Below, piece after piece: positions 10,119 to 22,039 of a stretch of DNA of 64,000 bases. The notes beneath the pieces were generated by a model. The model had not been told where the DNA came from, searched no databases, and was given only the letters and a program-made list of their open reading frames with translations. Within the stretch, counting starts at the first letter, position 1, and each line of letters starts with the position of its first letter. The stretch is from Chimonanthus salicifolius (lineage: Eukaryota > Streptophyta > Magnoliopsida > Laurales > Calycanthaceae): the NCBI GenBank assembly GCA_013350335.1, contig CM023535.1, forward strand, positions 23,281,746 through 23,345,745, read 5' to 3'. A program made the position numbers and the translations under genes.

Positions 10119-10936
10119 ATACATAGAAAGAATATTAGAGAGATTTGGTATACAAAATTGTTCCTATCAAGATGCCCCTATTCAGAAGGGAGATAAATTT
10201 AGCTTAAATCAATGTCCGCATAATAAACTTGAAAATAAACAAATGGAGGGAATTCCTTATGCCTCAGCTGTAAGTAGGTAGCCAGATGTATGCCCAGACC
10301 TGCACTAGACCCGATATTAATTTTACTGTTAGTATGCTGGGGAGATATCAAAGCAACCCTGGAATGGATCACTAGAAAGCTGCAAAGAAAGTAATGATGT
10401 ATTTACAGGGTACTAAAGACTTTATGCTTACGTTTAAGAGTTCCGATAATCTCGAGATGATTGGCTACTCAGATTCGGATTTTGGCGGTTGCATTGATAA
10501 CAAAAAGTCAATGTTTGGTTATTTGTTCCTTATGGCTGGCGGAGCAATATTATGGAAAAGTGCCAAACAATCTATCACTGTAACATCAACCATGGAAGCA
10601 AAATTTGTGGCATGCTATGAGGCCACTGTTTAAGGAATGTGGCTACGGAACTTTATTTCAGGATTTGAAATTATCGACAGCATTGCCAAGCCGCTCAGAA
10701 TTTACTGTGATAATTCTGCAGCAGTATTCTTCTCTAAGAACGACAAATATTTGAATGGATCGAAACACATGGAATTGAAGTACTTTGTCGTGAAAGAAGA
10801 AGTTCAGAAACAGGCGTTGTCTATTAAGTACATTAGTACTTTACTTATGGTGGTAGATCCGTTGATGAAGGGATTACCTATAAAAACATTTAAGGAACAT
10901 GCCAATAGAATGGGTCTTGAACGTAATTTATTATGA
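10119..10936 (+). pseudogene. Ty1/copia polyprotein remnant (end of RT and RNase H)
   Basis: The frame opens at GYIERILERFGI and continues through KGDKFSLNQCP and IPYASAV (RT C-terminal region). It then passes a damaged stretch (10281-10390) into LQGTKDFMLTF, the RNase H motifs YSDSDFGG, TMEAKFVACYEA and YCDNSAAVFFS, and the C-terminal DPLMKGLPIKTFKEH. A frameshift lies between 10281 and 10394 and an in-frame TAA at 10631. Everything upstream of RT, including the catalytic box, is absent, and the fragment begins at the truncated MULE end. Confidence 0.9.
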
Positions 10937-11127
10937 TGTAATTATGTATTTTTTACTGCATTATGAACAAACGTGCACTATTTGACATTTGAGTACTCAT
11001 ATATGCGTTTCTGATTATTGTTTATATTTATTATTGTTATGTATATACATTCTGTGTATTTATTTTAACACTAACAGGAATAGTCATTATGTTATGATAC
11101 AAGTTGAGTGTTTTCTATCTCTTGCCT

Positions 11128-11358
11128 TGTGATACCCACCCCAACCTGATGTGGGAAAAGTGAAAAGTCCCACATCGGTTGGGAAGATTGAGAGAGGAGG
11201 GGTTATAAGTGGCTACCCCATGTTGATTCTTGTGTGAGGCCTTTTGGGCCGGGCCCAAAAACAAAACCGTGCAGGTTCGAGCTTATATGCGAGGCCCAAA
11301 GCGAACAATATCACACTGAATCAAGCTCTAAGCCCTGTGTTCGGGTCGAGTCGTTACA
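11128..11358 (+). mobile_element. solo LTR of a TRIM retrotransposon
   Basis: 231 bp beginning TGTGATACCCACC and ending GTCGTTACA, with the family hallmarks CCCACATCGGTTGGGA and GAGGCCCAAAGCG. It is flanked by the exact 5-bp duplication TGCCT (11123-11127 and 11359-11363). No internal region or second LTR is present, so recombination between LTRs most likely left it here. Confidence 0.9.
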
Positions 11359-11741
11359 TGCCTCCTTAATGCCCTCTCCCAATTTCTTGAATAGTGTTTT
11401 TAGACACTAGGGTTGACTTAAGTTGATGGATAATTATGAAGAGAAACCCTTTTATAGGCAGAGGGAGGACCCCTAAGGCAATTAGAACTTTTTATTCCTA
11501 CTTCTCATCAAAATAGAAAACTAACCCCCTTTAGAACTCTCCTAAAATAGACCTTCCTTATTTAAACACAGTTTCCCTGATTTAATATCCTCTATGTGGA
11601 GCTCCAAATTTAATGTGGGTTATATTTAGTTTTACCTCATAGACCGGTCCCCATGCTATAGCATGTGGACTCAGAGATTCCCTAGGAATTAGATGGTTGG
11701 TGATGTTCTATTTGCCGGGAAGCCTCGTTGGAGGGAAAGAT

Positions 11742-11862
11742 TGTTAGGGTGTGAATGAGAGTCCTTCATCGGTTGTGAGGGGAGAAACTAAAGACTTATA
11801 TGTGACTGAATATCTCCACCTATCATGCTATTTTTTGAGTTGGAAGCCCACTCCCAACATTA
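11742..11862 (+). repeat. possible start of a copia 3' LTR
   Basis: A purine tract (GGAGGGAAAGA) precedes TGTTAGGGTGTGAATGAG, and a CTTCATCGGTTGTG-like phrase follows, which is the usual look of a copia polypurine tract and LTR start. It lies downstream of the copia remnant on the same strand. The LTR end was not found. Confidence 0.35.
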
Positions 11863-12260
11863 ATTGAGTTCATTAGTTAAAAGAATTGGAGTTAATTAGT
11901 TAAAAAAATGGTGAAGCTTGAAAAATGGGAAACAATAGATCAAATAATGTCATAAATCTAAGTGGATCTTCTCATTCCAACCTAAGGTCTTTGCAATGCC
12001 AAAAAAAAAATCTCCAAATGAAAGAGAATAAAAATATTTAGGTTTTCTAAGGTTTTTTTTTTTTTTATAATCTGAACTATCCAACCCTCGTACATTCTCT
12101 ACGATGATATGAAGTGAAAAATCTGACTCTTTAAAAAGGAAAAACAATTTTTGGCTTTGTCTTTTTCTCATTACAATATTAGATCTTTTGGGAACCTTAC
12201 AATCTAAAGTGACCTCGCCTTTTCAAATTCCAAAACTCCAATTAATGAGAGGTTTTTATA
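11863..12260. other. AT-rich sequence, nothing recognised
   Basis: No protein motif and no element terminus seen. It includes a poly-T run near 12053-12066. Confidence 0.4.
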
Positions 12261-12764
12261 GTGCCAATAATGGGTCAAAAATTCGGCTGGTACTGTGCGT
12301 ATCGGCCGAATTATATCAGATTTTTTACCACCGATCTATATCGGCCGTACAAAAAAAAATTCGGCCGATATGACTGAAGTTTTGACCGATAATTCGGTCA
12401 TGATATCGGCCGAATTTTAAAAATTCGGTTGTTTTTTTTTTTTTTTTAAAAAAGCCTTTTTTTTTTTAGAAATATCGGCCGAGATGACCGATATATCAGT
12501 CAAAATCTCGGCCGAATTTCATTTGGGCCTGCCGGTTTTTCCAGTAAAAATCGGGCTTGGGCCCAACTCAAGTTCGGCGATATTTTGATGATATATCGGA
12601 CGATATCTCATGTCCGATATATCGGGCGAGATCTCACCTGTCAACCAATTTTTCCCAATCAAATCTCTGTATACAGTGGACTGCAGGATTCGGCTGGTCC
12701 GGCATGTGTGAATATTTTATTATTTGTTTGAACTTTGAAAAATCGACTCGGTCCAATTTTTTTC

Positions 12765-12771
12765 TATAAAT
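12765..12771 (+). promoter_or_regulatory. TATA box inside the hAT element
   Basis: TATAAAT followed by a short leader, with a possible first splice donor (CTTG/TAAGTTTTG, near 12961). It is consistent with a transposase promoter about 500 bp from the left end. Confidence 0.4.
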
Positions 12772-13229
12772 ACCATTCACCTACACTTCAAATTTCATAC
12801 ACTTATTTTCAAGAAAAAAACTAGATTTTACCATTTCTCCTTCAAAAAAAATTTCACTCTTCATTACTTGATCTAATTAAGTTTTAAAGGACCCGGATTT
12901 GGTTGAAACTGAACGATCCAAACCGTTCAAAGTTTTCTTCATTTATAGATCTACCAATCTTGTAAGTTTTGTAATTTATTTCCATTTATCTGTATTTTTT
13001 TATTTTTTTCAGCCAAAAATAATATAAAAGTGTTATAATTTGTTAAAAAATGCTTGAATTTAAATAACATATGTAGAAATAAAAGTTTTATTAAGGTGTT
13101 ATAATTTTTTTCCATCTGAATGTATATGTAGTTACTTTTTGTGTACTTTGTTAGTTACTATTTTTTTTCAATTATTTATTCATTTTTGTTAACTATTTCA
13201 ACATAAAACAGCATAAATGAAAAAAAAAG

Positions 13230-13382
13230 TTAGAAAATGATAAAACCTATAAAATAATAAATGAAATTTTTTTATTTGCTCTTAGTTACTGTTACTAACA
13301 TGTTAAAATTTACAACAACATTTTTTACTTTCATTTACTCTTTATTTTAATTATTTCATTATAAAATATTGTTTATGAGTTA
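13230..13382 (+). repeat. first unit of the hAT intron tandem repeat
   Basis: AT-rich unit starting TTAGAAAATGATAAAACC, matching the units at 17977-18390. The gypsy element separates it from the others. Confidence 0.7.
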
Positions 13383-13694
13383 TGTAACGCCTCGTCCCGC
13401 TACAGACACGTTATCTCTGAAACATCTCAAAAGTCATAAAAGGCGGTTATCGGGTCTAAATTTTTTATTTTTTTTAAAAGGTAACCAAGATGTGATTTTC
13501 AAATAATTTAAATGACAAAAATAATTAAAATATTAAAATTACCAAAATACCCTTTGAGCTTCAGAGCTCGAAATCGGGCGAATTGGGGCCCACCATGGAG
13601 CCTACACAATCCTCACTACCACAAAAACACCAAAAACAACTTGGAGATCCACAAAACTCTCTAAGATCTCAAAATATCGGGTCGGGTCGTTACA
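13383..13694 (-). repeat. gypsy 3' LTR
   Basis: Starts TGTAACGCCTCGTCCCG and ends GGGTCGTTACA. It is nearly identical in layout to the copy at 17656-17965, differing by scattered substitutions. Confidence 0.9.
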
Positions 13695-14049
13695 ACACTA
13701 CCCCCTTTAAGGAATTTCGTCCTCGAAATTCAAACTAAACTTATACCTCAACTCTCAAACAAGGCTAGAAACTGCATCCGCATCATTGCCCCATTATCCC
13801 AAATAGAAGACTCTCTATCCCTGCATTGCCAAACCATCAAAACCAAGCAGATAGCTTTGCCACAAAGCCCTTGCTACCTCGAATCCTCAGTCTGTACTGG
13901 TCCCTCTTCCGACGGCAATAGAACCCTCCTGCCAACTATGGGCAGTTAGCAACCTCTAACTGATCAGTCTCACAAGCTCAGTAGTCTCCCTAACCACGTC
14001 TGGTCCTTACATCACTATATCGGTGCTCTCTGAAAACACAAGCGAGATC

Positions 14050-14690
14050 TGCACGGTCTGACCTATAAGTCCTCACAAGGAGTCACCTTGTTACTGACCT
14101 GGTAGCTATTGTTGTAACAAACTCAACCAAGTGTAACTAACTCTCCAAACCACCGCCATGATCCAAAACACAAGCTTGGAGTAAATCATCTAAGATCTGA
14201 ATGGTTCGCTCTGACTGACCATTCGCCTGCAGATGGAATGCCATACTAAAATATAACCATGTGCCCAAATCTTTTTGCAAGCTCCGCTAGAACAGAGAGA
14301 AAACCTCGGATTCCAAATTAAAACAATTGACTTAGGTACCCCGTATACCCTAACTACCTCCGCCAAGTAGAGTCAACTCAAAGTCTTGGGAGGATCTATC
14401 TTCTTCATACCAACAAAATGGGCTGACTCAACCAACCGTTTCGCTATAACCCACACTACATCATGTCTCAGAGGAGACATCGGGAACCCAGTTACGGAGT
14501 CTATAGTAAAGTGATCACACTTCCGCTAGGGAACCAGAAGAGGCTGTAGTCTGCCAGCTGATCTCAAGCTCTATCTCAACCTGTAGGAGGTCAAACGACC
14601 GGTCACAAACTCAGTCACTGCAGTATTCATGTTTCTCCACTAGAACTGTTGACGCAATCATGGTACACCTTGTGCATCCTAGACGCACTA
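14050..14690 (-). pseudogene. gypsy integrase remnant
   Basis: Minus-strand reading with frame changes gives MHKVYHDCV at the zinc-finger/core junction, then VWVIAKRLVESAHFVGM, LAEVVRVYGVPKSIV and QSEPF-like core phrases, and RPCRS near the end. These match the order of a gypsy integrase core. Many stops are present, so no activity is expected. It joins the integrated cDNA to host DNA in intact elements. Confidence 0.7.
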
Positions 14691-15139
14691 CAAATCTGGA
14701 ATGATGGAAGTACCGTAATACCTCCTCGCAGCATTGTCCGGACAAGAATATATACAGTCTGTCTTGGAAGATCAAACCATCGTCTCATTTCACATTCCAT
14801 CTAAAGAGTCCACTGTCACTGGTCACAATATCCCTCAGCATGATGTACCTCTCATCCGTCTATTGAGCTCACAAACTCTATCATAAATCTTTGGCTGGAC
14901 AACCGTACTGCAAAAATCTGGATGCTCTACCCTTCGATCAGATTCGACAAAGCCCCTCTCGTCATGCGATCCAAGGTGTCTGCAACTACTTCCGTTTTAT
15001 CGGGGTGGTAAGACAACACAAATTCATAGTCATCAAGGTAATTCCATCCACCATCTCTGCCTCATATTCCGCTCCTTCTTGAGTATAACACCACAATCAC
15101 CAACTCGAAGTCATAATACACAGTACACAATTCAAACCA

Positions 15140-16560
15140 TCACATACATGAAGCATCATAGAAAACCGCATAGCCGTGGCCTCTCTCTAGTACAATTCTC
15201 ACTGAAGCAGAAGTCATACTCTCATTCAACCTCTGGAAGACTGTCTCACAAGCTTCGTCCCAAGCGAAAGACACATTCTCACGGGTCAACCTTGTCATGG
15301 GTGTGGCGATCTTGGAGAATCCTTGATAAACCGCCGATAGTAAGACCCAAAAAGCTGCGGATTTCAAGCACACTCCAAGGTCACTCCCACCTCAAAGTAG
15401 ACTCCACCTTAGCCGGACCCACAGCCACACCGCCATCTGACGTCACGTGCCCAAGAAACTGAACCTCTAGCAACTAAAATTCACACTTGTTGTGCTTCGC
15501 ACAAGGCTCTGATCCCTCAAGACATGAAGCATGGTTCTCAAATGTTGCTCATGATCTTCCTCTAATGCTGAACATATCAAGATGTCGATGAACACCACTG
15601 CAACCGATCCAGGCACGGTCTGAATATCATTTTAATTAGATCCATGAATGTCGTCGGGGAATTAGTCACCCCAAACGGCATTACCGCAAACTCACAGAGT
15701 CCAAAACGAGTGCGGAGGGCAGTCTTCTCAATATCACACTCCCGCACCCTCACCTGATGGTAACCCGAACGAAGGTCTATTTTGGTGAAACACTAGGATC
15801 CTCTCAAGTGGACAAACAGATCATCAATCCTTGACAAAGGATACTCGTTCTTCCCTGTAACCATGTTCAACTGTCGATAGTCGATGCATAGCCTCATGGA
15901 GCCATCTTTCTTCTTAGCAACCAACGCCGATGCACCCCAAGATGAAGTGTTAGGCCGAATAAAGCCAAGAGCTTCTAACTCCCTGAGCCGTTTCTCCAAC
16001 TCCAAAGTCTTTGCCTGTAATCAAAGCACAAACTCGTAGAGCCATCCCCTTCTTGGTCAAAAAGGCTAGTGCGCTCCAAGGAGGGCGCTGGGTCAATTGT
16101 AGCCAAGAGACTCCAACTCTTCGAACTAACTCCTCAGCTCCAAAATCCTACTGGCACCACCCGATAATGAGTAATTGAAATAGGTGTCATACCGGGGGAG
16201 TAGATTCACAACAAAACGTACCTCACGAAGCGACGACAATCTAAGGAGCCTCTCCGGAAGGACATCCGGGAACCCTCGGGCATCTCAACACTTGTCTACA
16301 CCAAACTCTCCCTTAACATCAAGCTAGCCACCAAGCTGCCCAACTCTTCTACGCTCAGACTGTAAGTGGAAAGCCGCTCGACGAATGTATCCACTGCGAG
16401 GAACTGACCCGTCACTCACCTACAGTAACAGTCCAAGATAACCTGAAGTGAGGACAACCAATCCATGCCAAGATGACGTCGAACTCTGACATATCCAAAA
16501 CTTGTAAATCGACCTCCAACGCTAACTCCAAAGGTCAAAACGTACGAACCACAGACCTAG
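15140..16560 (-). pseudogene. gypsy protease and reverse transcriptase remnant
   Basis: On the minus strand, VDLQVLDMSEFDVILAW (protease end, about 16500) leads to FPDVLPERL-like linker text. RT then begins with [16 protein letters not shown] and [14 protein letters not shown] (16005-15793), and FSKIATPMTRLTREN (15373-15140) marks the RT/RNase H boundary. Stops and frameshifts separate the blocks and the YXDD segment is not intact. The family is Ty3/gypsy by motif wording and gene order. Confidence 0.8.
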
Positions 16561-17056
16561 TCCACAACCAACGAAACTGAAGACAAAAAGAAGTGGAACA
16601 CTGGAAACGGGCAAAACACTGATCAAGAGCTAAGAAACAACCACGTGATCAATTCAAAGCACTTTGCTTCCAACTCACTCATATATCGAATTCAGACCGT
16701 ACATCGGGTCCACCTGAGTCTCAATGGTAAACCCTACCAATCTGACCTAAACAAGCCCTTAGCAAAAGCCCAACTTCCTCTAACCATAACACTGGACCCA
16801 CGGGGATCCTAGAGCCAGGCATACAATCACTGGCTTAGACCCAGGCACTCACCGCAGTCCTAAGTGCAAAATGAGCCTAACGAACAACACAAACATAACA
16901 AGCCCATCAACCTCTCATGAAATTCCATCGGCTATCTACCGAGTTAGCTGGCCGGACTCACTCGGTAGGTGCCAATAGATACCCAATAAATCTATTTCTA
17001 TACCAAACAGTTAAATGCGAGGCCAACAAATGGTGTCCTCGCTCTCTAAACACGAG

Positions 17057-17104
17057 CCCCCCCCCCCCCCCCCCCCCCCCGCCCCCCCGCCGCCCCCCCC
17101 CCCC
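17057..17104. repeat. long poly-C tract
   Basis: A run of 24 C, then 7 C and 12 C blocks broken by single G residues, inside the leader/gag region of the gypsy element. On the minus strand it is a G-tract able to form G-quadruplex structures. Length may be unreliable in the assembly. Confidence 0.9.
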
Positions 17105-17641
17105 AAGAACACAGGGGGTAGACCCACAACACGACCTCTTCCCAACGTTAGAACCTCGAGTAATCTCATCTCAATCACAATCTGAACCCCCTTGACTCCA
17201 TTGCGGTACTCAAGCACTTTAAAAAAAATACCACCAACGCGCCTCAAAGGTGAGGATTCCTCCTAACGTAGGTCCCACCGAGGAACACCCCTAATTACTT
17301 TAGGGAGTAAGACCAACATAACTCCAAACCTAAAGATTCGTATCCCACAGCTCCCATGGCCACGTCACAGTGCTCCACCCACTCGAACAAGTGGTTTATT
17401 TCACCATTGACTCATCCACGAATCAAACGTTGGGGAGTCTCACCGAGCGAGAATCCGCTACAAGACACGTCTCAAGTATACTGATCGAAAAGTAACGCAT
17501 CTAGCACACCACACAACCTAGGGTGCCTATGCACTACCCCATAACCTAGTTCCATCTACCATATCACATAGGGGACGAACCTATTATCCAATCAACATCA
17601 CCTCTAACTCTGACCCATGCACAGTCCGAGAGTTGAACCAT

Positions 17642-17655
17642 GCTCTGATACTAAC
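17642..17655 (-). other. gypsy primer-binding site
   Basis: Minus strand reads GTTAGTATCAGAGC directly after the 5' LTR, a variant of the TGGTATCAGAGC site complementary to initiator tRNA-Met. Confidence 0.8.
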
Positions 17656-17965
17656 TGTAACGCCCCGTCCCGCCACGGACGCGTTATCTCCGAAACATCT
17701 CAAAAGTCATAAAAGACGGTTATCAGGTCTAATTTTTTTTTTTTTCTAAAAGGTAACCAAGATGTGATTTTCAAATAATTTAAATGACAAAAATAATTAA
17801 AATATTAAAATTACCAAAATGCCCTTTGAGCTTCAGAGCTCGAAACCGGACAAACTGGGGCCCACCATGGAGCCAACACAATTCTCACTACCACCTAAAC
17901 ACCAAAAACAACTTGGAGATCCACAAACTCTCTAAGATCCTAAAATATCGGGCCGAGTCATTACA
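17656..17965 (-). repeat. gypsy 5' LTR
   Basis: Starts TGTAACGCCCCGTCCCGCC and ends GAGTCATTACA on the plus strand. It pairs with 13383-13694. Confidence 0.9.
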
Positions 17966-17976
17966 AGTTATAAATG

Positions 17977-18390
17977 TTAGAAAATGCTAAAACCTATAAA
18001 ATAATACATTAATTTTTTTTTATTTGTTCTTAGTTACTGTTTACTAACATGTCAAATTTCCAGCAACATTTTTCTTTTGTTTACTCTCATTTTTTTTAAT
18101 TATTTCATCATAAAATATGATTTATGACTTATAAATGTTAGAAAATGATAAAACCTATAAATTAATAAATTAATAAATTAATTTTTTTATTTTCTCTTAG
18201 TTACTGTTTACTAACATGTAAAAATTTCCAACAACATTTTTTTCTTTTATTAATCTTTCTTTTAATTATTTCAATGTAGATTATGAGTTATAAATGCGGG
18301 AAAATGGTAAAACCTTTAAAATAATATATGAAATTTAATTATTTGCTGTTATTTACTGTGTACTAACTTTTTTATAATATTTTTTTATTA
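17977..18390 (+). repeat. tandem repeat of about 160 bp in the hAT intron
   Basis: Three further units start near 17977, 18138 and 18297 with TTAGAAAATG(A/C)TAAAACC or a close variant. Each contains TTAGTTACTGTTTACTAACATGT-like text. With the unit at 13230 there are four, and the gypsy inserted within the first. Confidence 0.75.
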
Positions 18391-18627
18391 CGGCGGGCTT
18401 TGAAAGAGAGTCGTCGCGATATGCATATGGGCGGCCATTGTGGTGCATGTAATATAAAAATTATATTTTTAGAAAATAATAAATACATTTCATTGAGACA
18501 AAAATTAGAAAAAAAAATGCTAATCCACTTATTTTTATTAATCTATGCAGGTTGGTCCCGCCATGGTGGTGCAAGTAGGTCCGGTTCAAAGAAGAAGAAT
18601 ACCGGATTATAGGCTACATGGAAATCA

Positions 18628-18906
18628 ATGAAAACTATATTTTGCATGGGTAATCAAAATGCACCCATTGATCCGCACTATGACATCAATGCAGAAACCG
18701 TCGGCCCCGCGAATCCAACATGGGATAAGCCCGCCTCTTTGCTGCAGCGGAGATTAGACCAAGCCACAAGAGATGAGGCCAAAAAAGGCATTGGAAAGGC
18801 TGCGACAAAATATTTCGCAGATATTCACAGGCCACCGAGGGATATAGAAAATCCCTATCTACGGGCCCTTTGTTATGCATCTGCAATTGCAAGACCCGGT
18901 TATTAG
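18628..18906 (+). pseudogene. hAT transposase fragment (DUF659-type start)
   Basis: 92 codons with IGKAATKYFADIHRPPRDIENPYLRALCYASAIARPGY-like text, read here in parts: KGIGKAATKYFADIH, PYLRALCYA and ARPGY. In plant hAT proteins the DUF659 domain opens with a helix of this type ending in a GPG-like turn. A stop follows at once and the downstream ribonuclease-H-like core is absent. A preceding segment (18400-18612) may be the remnant of the zinc-finger exon, but I cannot support that by motif. Confidence 0.55.
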
Positions 18907-19544
18907 TTTAAAGAACATTCTACATATTGATGTTCATTTTTAAATGTAGCTTGAAATGCATGAGAAAAAATTATCTTTTGAGTTTAGATCTTGAAAGTTT
19001 CTTCATTTAGTTAATTTTTAAAAACTCTTTAGTTAATGATTTAAATAGAATTTCTTATAATTAAAAATGTATGACATTTGTGTGGTTATCAGTTCAAGTG
19101 ATTTGGACCCCATTAGTTTCATTTTCTAATATTTTTTCTACATTATTATGTAATTTTCAATCATTTTATTTTAATTTTTTATTTCTATAATTCATAACTT
19201 AAAATAACACTCGTTGACTAAGAAAATAAATTATGAAATTATTTCTACAAATTTTCCTCATTTATATGCTTTTCCTTGTAATTTTCACCATTTTATTACT
19301 AATTATATAATTTCCTGATATCGTAACTTCAAAACTATATTAGAAGATGTAAATGTCCGATATTTTATGAAAAAATTATATATTCAATAAGCCCATAATT
19401 ATCTACATTTACTGTAATTTTTTTAGAATTTTTTTTTTAAAAAAAAAGGAGCAGGAGAGAGAAAAAGTGCGGCTGATATATCTGCTGAACCAAGATATCG
19501 GCCGAGATCTCGGCCCGGTCGATTTTTCTACCCCTCGTGCCAAT

Positions 19545-20029
19545 TCTAATTTCATACTTAAGATTAGTTAAGTAGAACATCTGCATATCTTGAATATATA
19601 GAAATTGCATTTTGATATTTTCCAGATATCTACAATTTCAATATTATATATATATGAATTACGCTTTAATTTCAAATTCAATTACGTTTCACAACTTCAA
19701 TGGACTCTAGTTCAGGAGAAAGAAATTAATAAAATTGTTATATTTTTATTTTTATATCTTATTAAATTTAAAATCCATTATATTAGTTGAGTTCTATCGG
19801 AAATAAATGAAGAGGAGATATATTATTTTCTCCATCTCTTTAATAAAAAAAGTGAATTTTTTTTATAAATGATAGCTGTACCACAAAATATGATGGTGGC
19901 TCAAATTAAATGAAATTGACTACTTAGATAATGACTGATGAACGACTAAAAAGCCTTATCTCCTGCAAAGGTGAACCAATACATATTTTTATTCAAGTCG
20001 GTCCAAACTGCAAAGATGGAAATAGAATA
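19545..20029. other. AT-rich intergenic sequence
   Basis: No gene or complete repeat terminus seen. Confidence 0.5.
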
Positions 20030-20037
20030 CTTTCACT

Positions 20038-20394
20038 AGGGGGTCGGGTTTTAATCTGACCCGGATGACCTAACCAGAGAAATCAGTGGGTTTGAGTTAT
20101 ATATTTTATATTGGTATAATTTGGGTCGGGTCAAATTGGAAAGAAAAGAACCCACGTGAAATTCGGCTCAAGTTGGTTTGAGGAATTTAAAATCAATTCA
20201 ATCGGACCCGACGTAATCGAAGTTCATTAAATTATAAAACAACACTCAAGTTGAATCGAGTCAGAAATTTGGATCGAGTCGGGTTGAGTAATTTGGATCA
20301 ACAATTAGAATTGGGTTGGGTTCAATAAATTTTGACATGTATTGAATTGAATTTATTAAAAACCTGACTCGACCCCACCCAAGTTTCAGCCCTA
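20038..20394. mobile_element. hAT-type MITE, GGGTCGG family
   Basis: Bounded by CTTTCACT at 20030-20037 and 20395-20402. Ends are AGGGGGTCGGG on the left and CCAAGTTTCAGCCCTA on the right. The interior is rich in GGGTCGGG, CCGACCC and TTTATTAAA phrases shared with copies at 44291, 46236 and 51451. Non-coding. Confidence 0.75.
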
Positions 20395-20402
20395 CTTTCA
20401 CT

Positions 20403-22039
20403 CTATGATAGAGGCCACTTGTGGGGTTGGATTACAAAGGCTTCTTACTCAAATTTTAGAATTTAGTTGAGTCAAATGATATTTTTTAAATTAAAATTGA
20501 ATTTTCATCATATTCTTTACTAAAAAAATATGTTCTGCCTTCTATAATTAAATAATTGTAAAAAATTGATCCAAAAGATCTCTGACTTTTGTTTGGTTTA
20601 ATATAATTTCAAATAGAATTGATATAAATATTTTCAAATAAATTTCAAAAAAAGCACATGTACATAGCTGCACAGATTTATAATTTAGATGAATTAATTC
20701 TTTCCCAACTAATAGAGAATTTCAATCATAGTTTAATAGTTATTAAATATTTAATTAATCAAATAAAATAGAGTCTACAATGCCACCTTTTCCTGCCTTG
20801 AGTTTTATACTTATCAAGATATGAATCATATGACTATAAATTATCTTAATTTAGTTGAGATAGCACTAAAAAGTTATATTTTAAAGACGCCTTAAAGTTG
20901 GAAATTGACATCTCCTCACCCAACAATTTAAATGAGATTTAACAGGTGAAAATGATGGCAAATGCATTCAATTTTCTCGTTATTTTCCCTTTTATTTCAG
21001 TAACACGCAAATTTGGCAGGACTAAGTCACGAGATTCAGCTTAAATTAAATGATTTTTAGTAATAAAAAAATTAATCTTTATAAACTCTTATAGAAATGG
21101 TTATTGATATAAATATTTAAAAGAAATTAGTCTCACTAAACATTTATAGCCATCTGATTTAAACTAAATAAAATAAACAGTTAAAGTGAAACTTCTCATC
21201 GATAATTGATTTTATTTTCGTAAATCAAATGAATAGAGATATTCAAATAAAGTTATTTGTTCAACATCTCACATTTTTAATTTAGTTTGATAAAATTAAT
21301 ATCTTCAAGAAAAATAACACATATTATTGAAATAAAAATTAAATCATAAGAACTAATAACTCAATTATATTGTTCAGTGTTTTCTCCTTATTAGACTATA
21401 TTTTCTTCCTATTTATCCATCAGTTTTATTAATTTACTTTAGTCAAAAAAACTATAATTCCAAAATGGGACCTAAAAAAAAATATATATGCAAGCCAAGA
21501 AACTGATCATATGGGCACATAGCCTTAGTCCATACTCCAAATGATAGTTAATCTAAGTTATTGAAAATATATTTTTTTCTATTTGAAATTTAAATACAGC
21601 TTGAATTAATGTTATTGTTTGTATTTTGACTTTGACTTAACAAAATAAATAAATAATATTTATTCATTATTTTATTTTAACTTTAAAGAATCAAGAGCTA
21701 GAATGTTTGGTAAATTTTACTTTAAATAATTTGATAATATTCATAACAAATTATTTAATTTTTAAATTATCTTAATCATAAAACTATTAAATTATCAATT
21801 TATTATCTAACATCTCATATAGAGCAAATGAAAGTTTAAGGCCCTTCATAAATGCAAATTATCACTTATTATGTGCCCCACGTGTATGATTTATTAGGAA
21901 TTGAAATCTTGGAAGACTTACTCTTCAAGCCATCATTTCTTCCCAAGTTGGATCTACCTTTTTGGGGCTAATCCCGTTAAACCCCAAACGTCTCTTTTTT
22001 TTAGAAGGTGATTTGGATCTCATCGAAAAGGTTAACGCT
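20403..22039. other. AT-rich intergenic sequence
   Basis: More than 1.6 kb of AT-rich DNA with no coding motif and no terminus that I recognise. Confidence 0.5.

Larger units (their letters stand above)
13383..17965 (-). mobile_element. Ty3/gypsy LTR retrotransposon, decayed, nested in the hAT
   Basis: LTRs of 312 bp (13383-13694) and 310 bp (17656-17965) both begin TGTAACGCC and end in TTACA, with the exact 5-bp duplication AGTTA on both sides (13378-13382, 17966-17970). On the minus strand a primer-binding site complementary to initiator tRNA-Met follows the 5' LTR. A polypurine tract (TTAAAGGGGGTAGTG) precedes the 3' LTR at 13695-13710. Coding order on the minus strand is protease, RT, then integrase, the gypsy order. 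No gag is recognisable, and at 4.6 kb the element is shorter than a full gypsy copy. Confidence 0.92.
12269..19536. mobile_element. decayed hAT element, split by a gypsy insertion
   Basis: An exact 8-bp duplication, GTGCCAAT, stands at 12261-12268 and 19537-19544. The ends are degenerate inverted repeats: AATGGGTCAAAAATTCGG on the left and the complement GAGGGGTAGAAAAATCG on the right. Subterminal DNA is rich in ATCGGCC and CGATAT, as in the MITEs at 43395 and 61261. Inside are a TATA box and leader, an intron with tandem repeats, and an exon with a hAT DUF659-type fragment. After subtracting the nested gypsy the element is about 2.7 kb. Most of the transposase, including the C-terminal dimerisation region, is missing. 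Confidence 0.8.

Noticed and set aside
16917..17247. Proline- and glycine-rich frames across the poly-C tract
   Set aside because: Homopolymer translation inside a decayed gypsy element.
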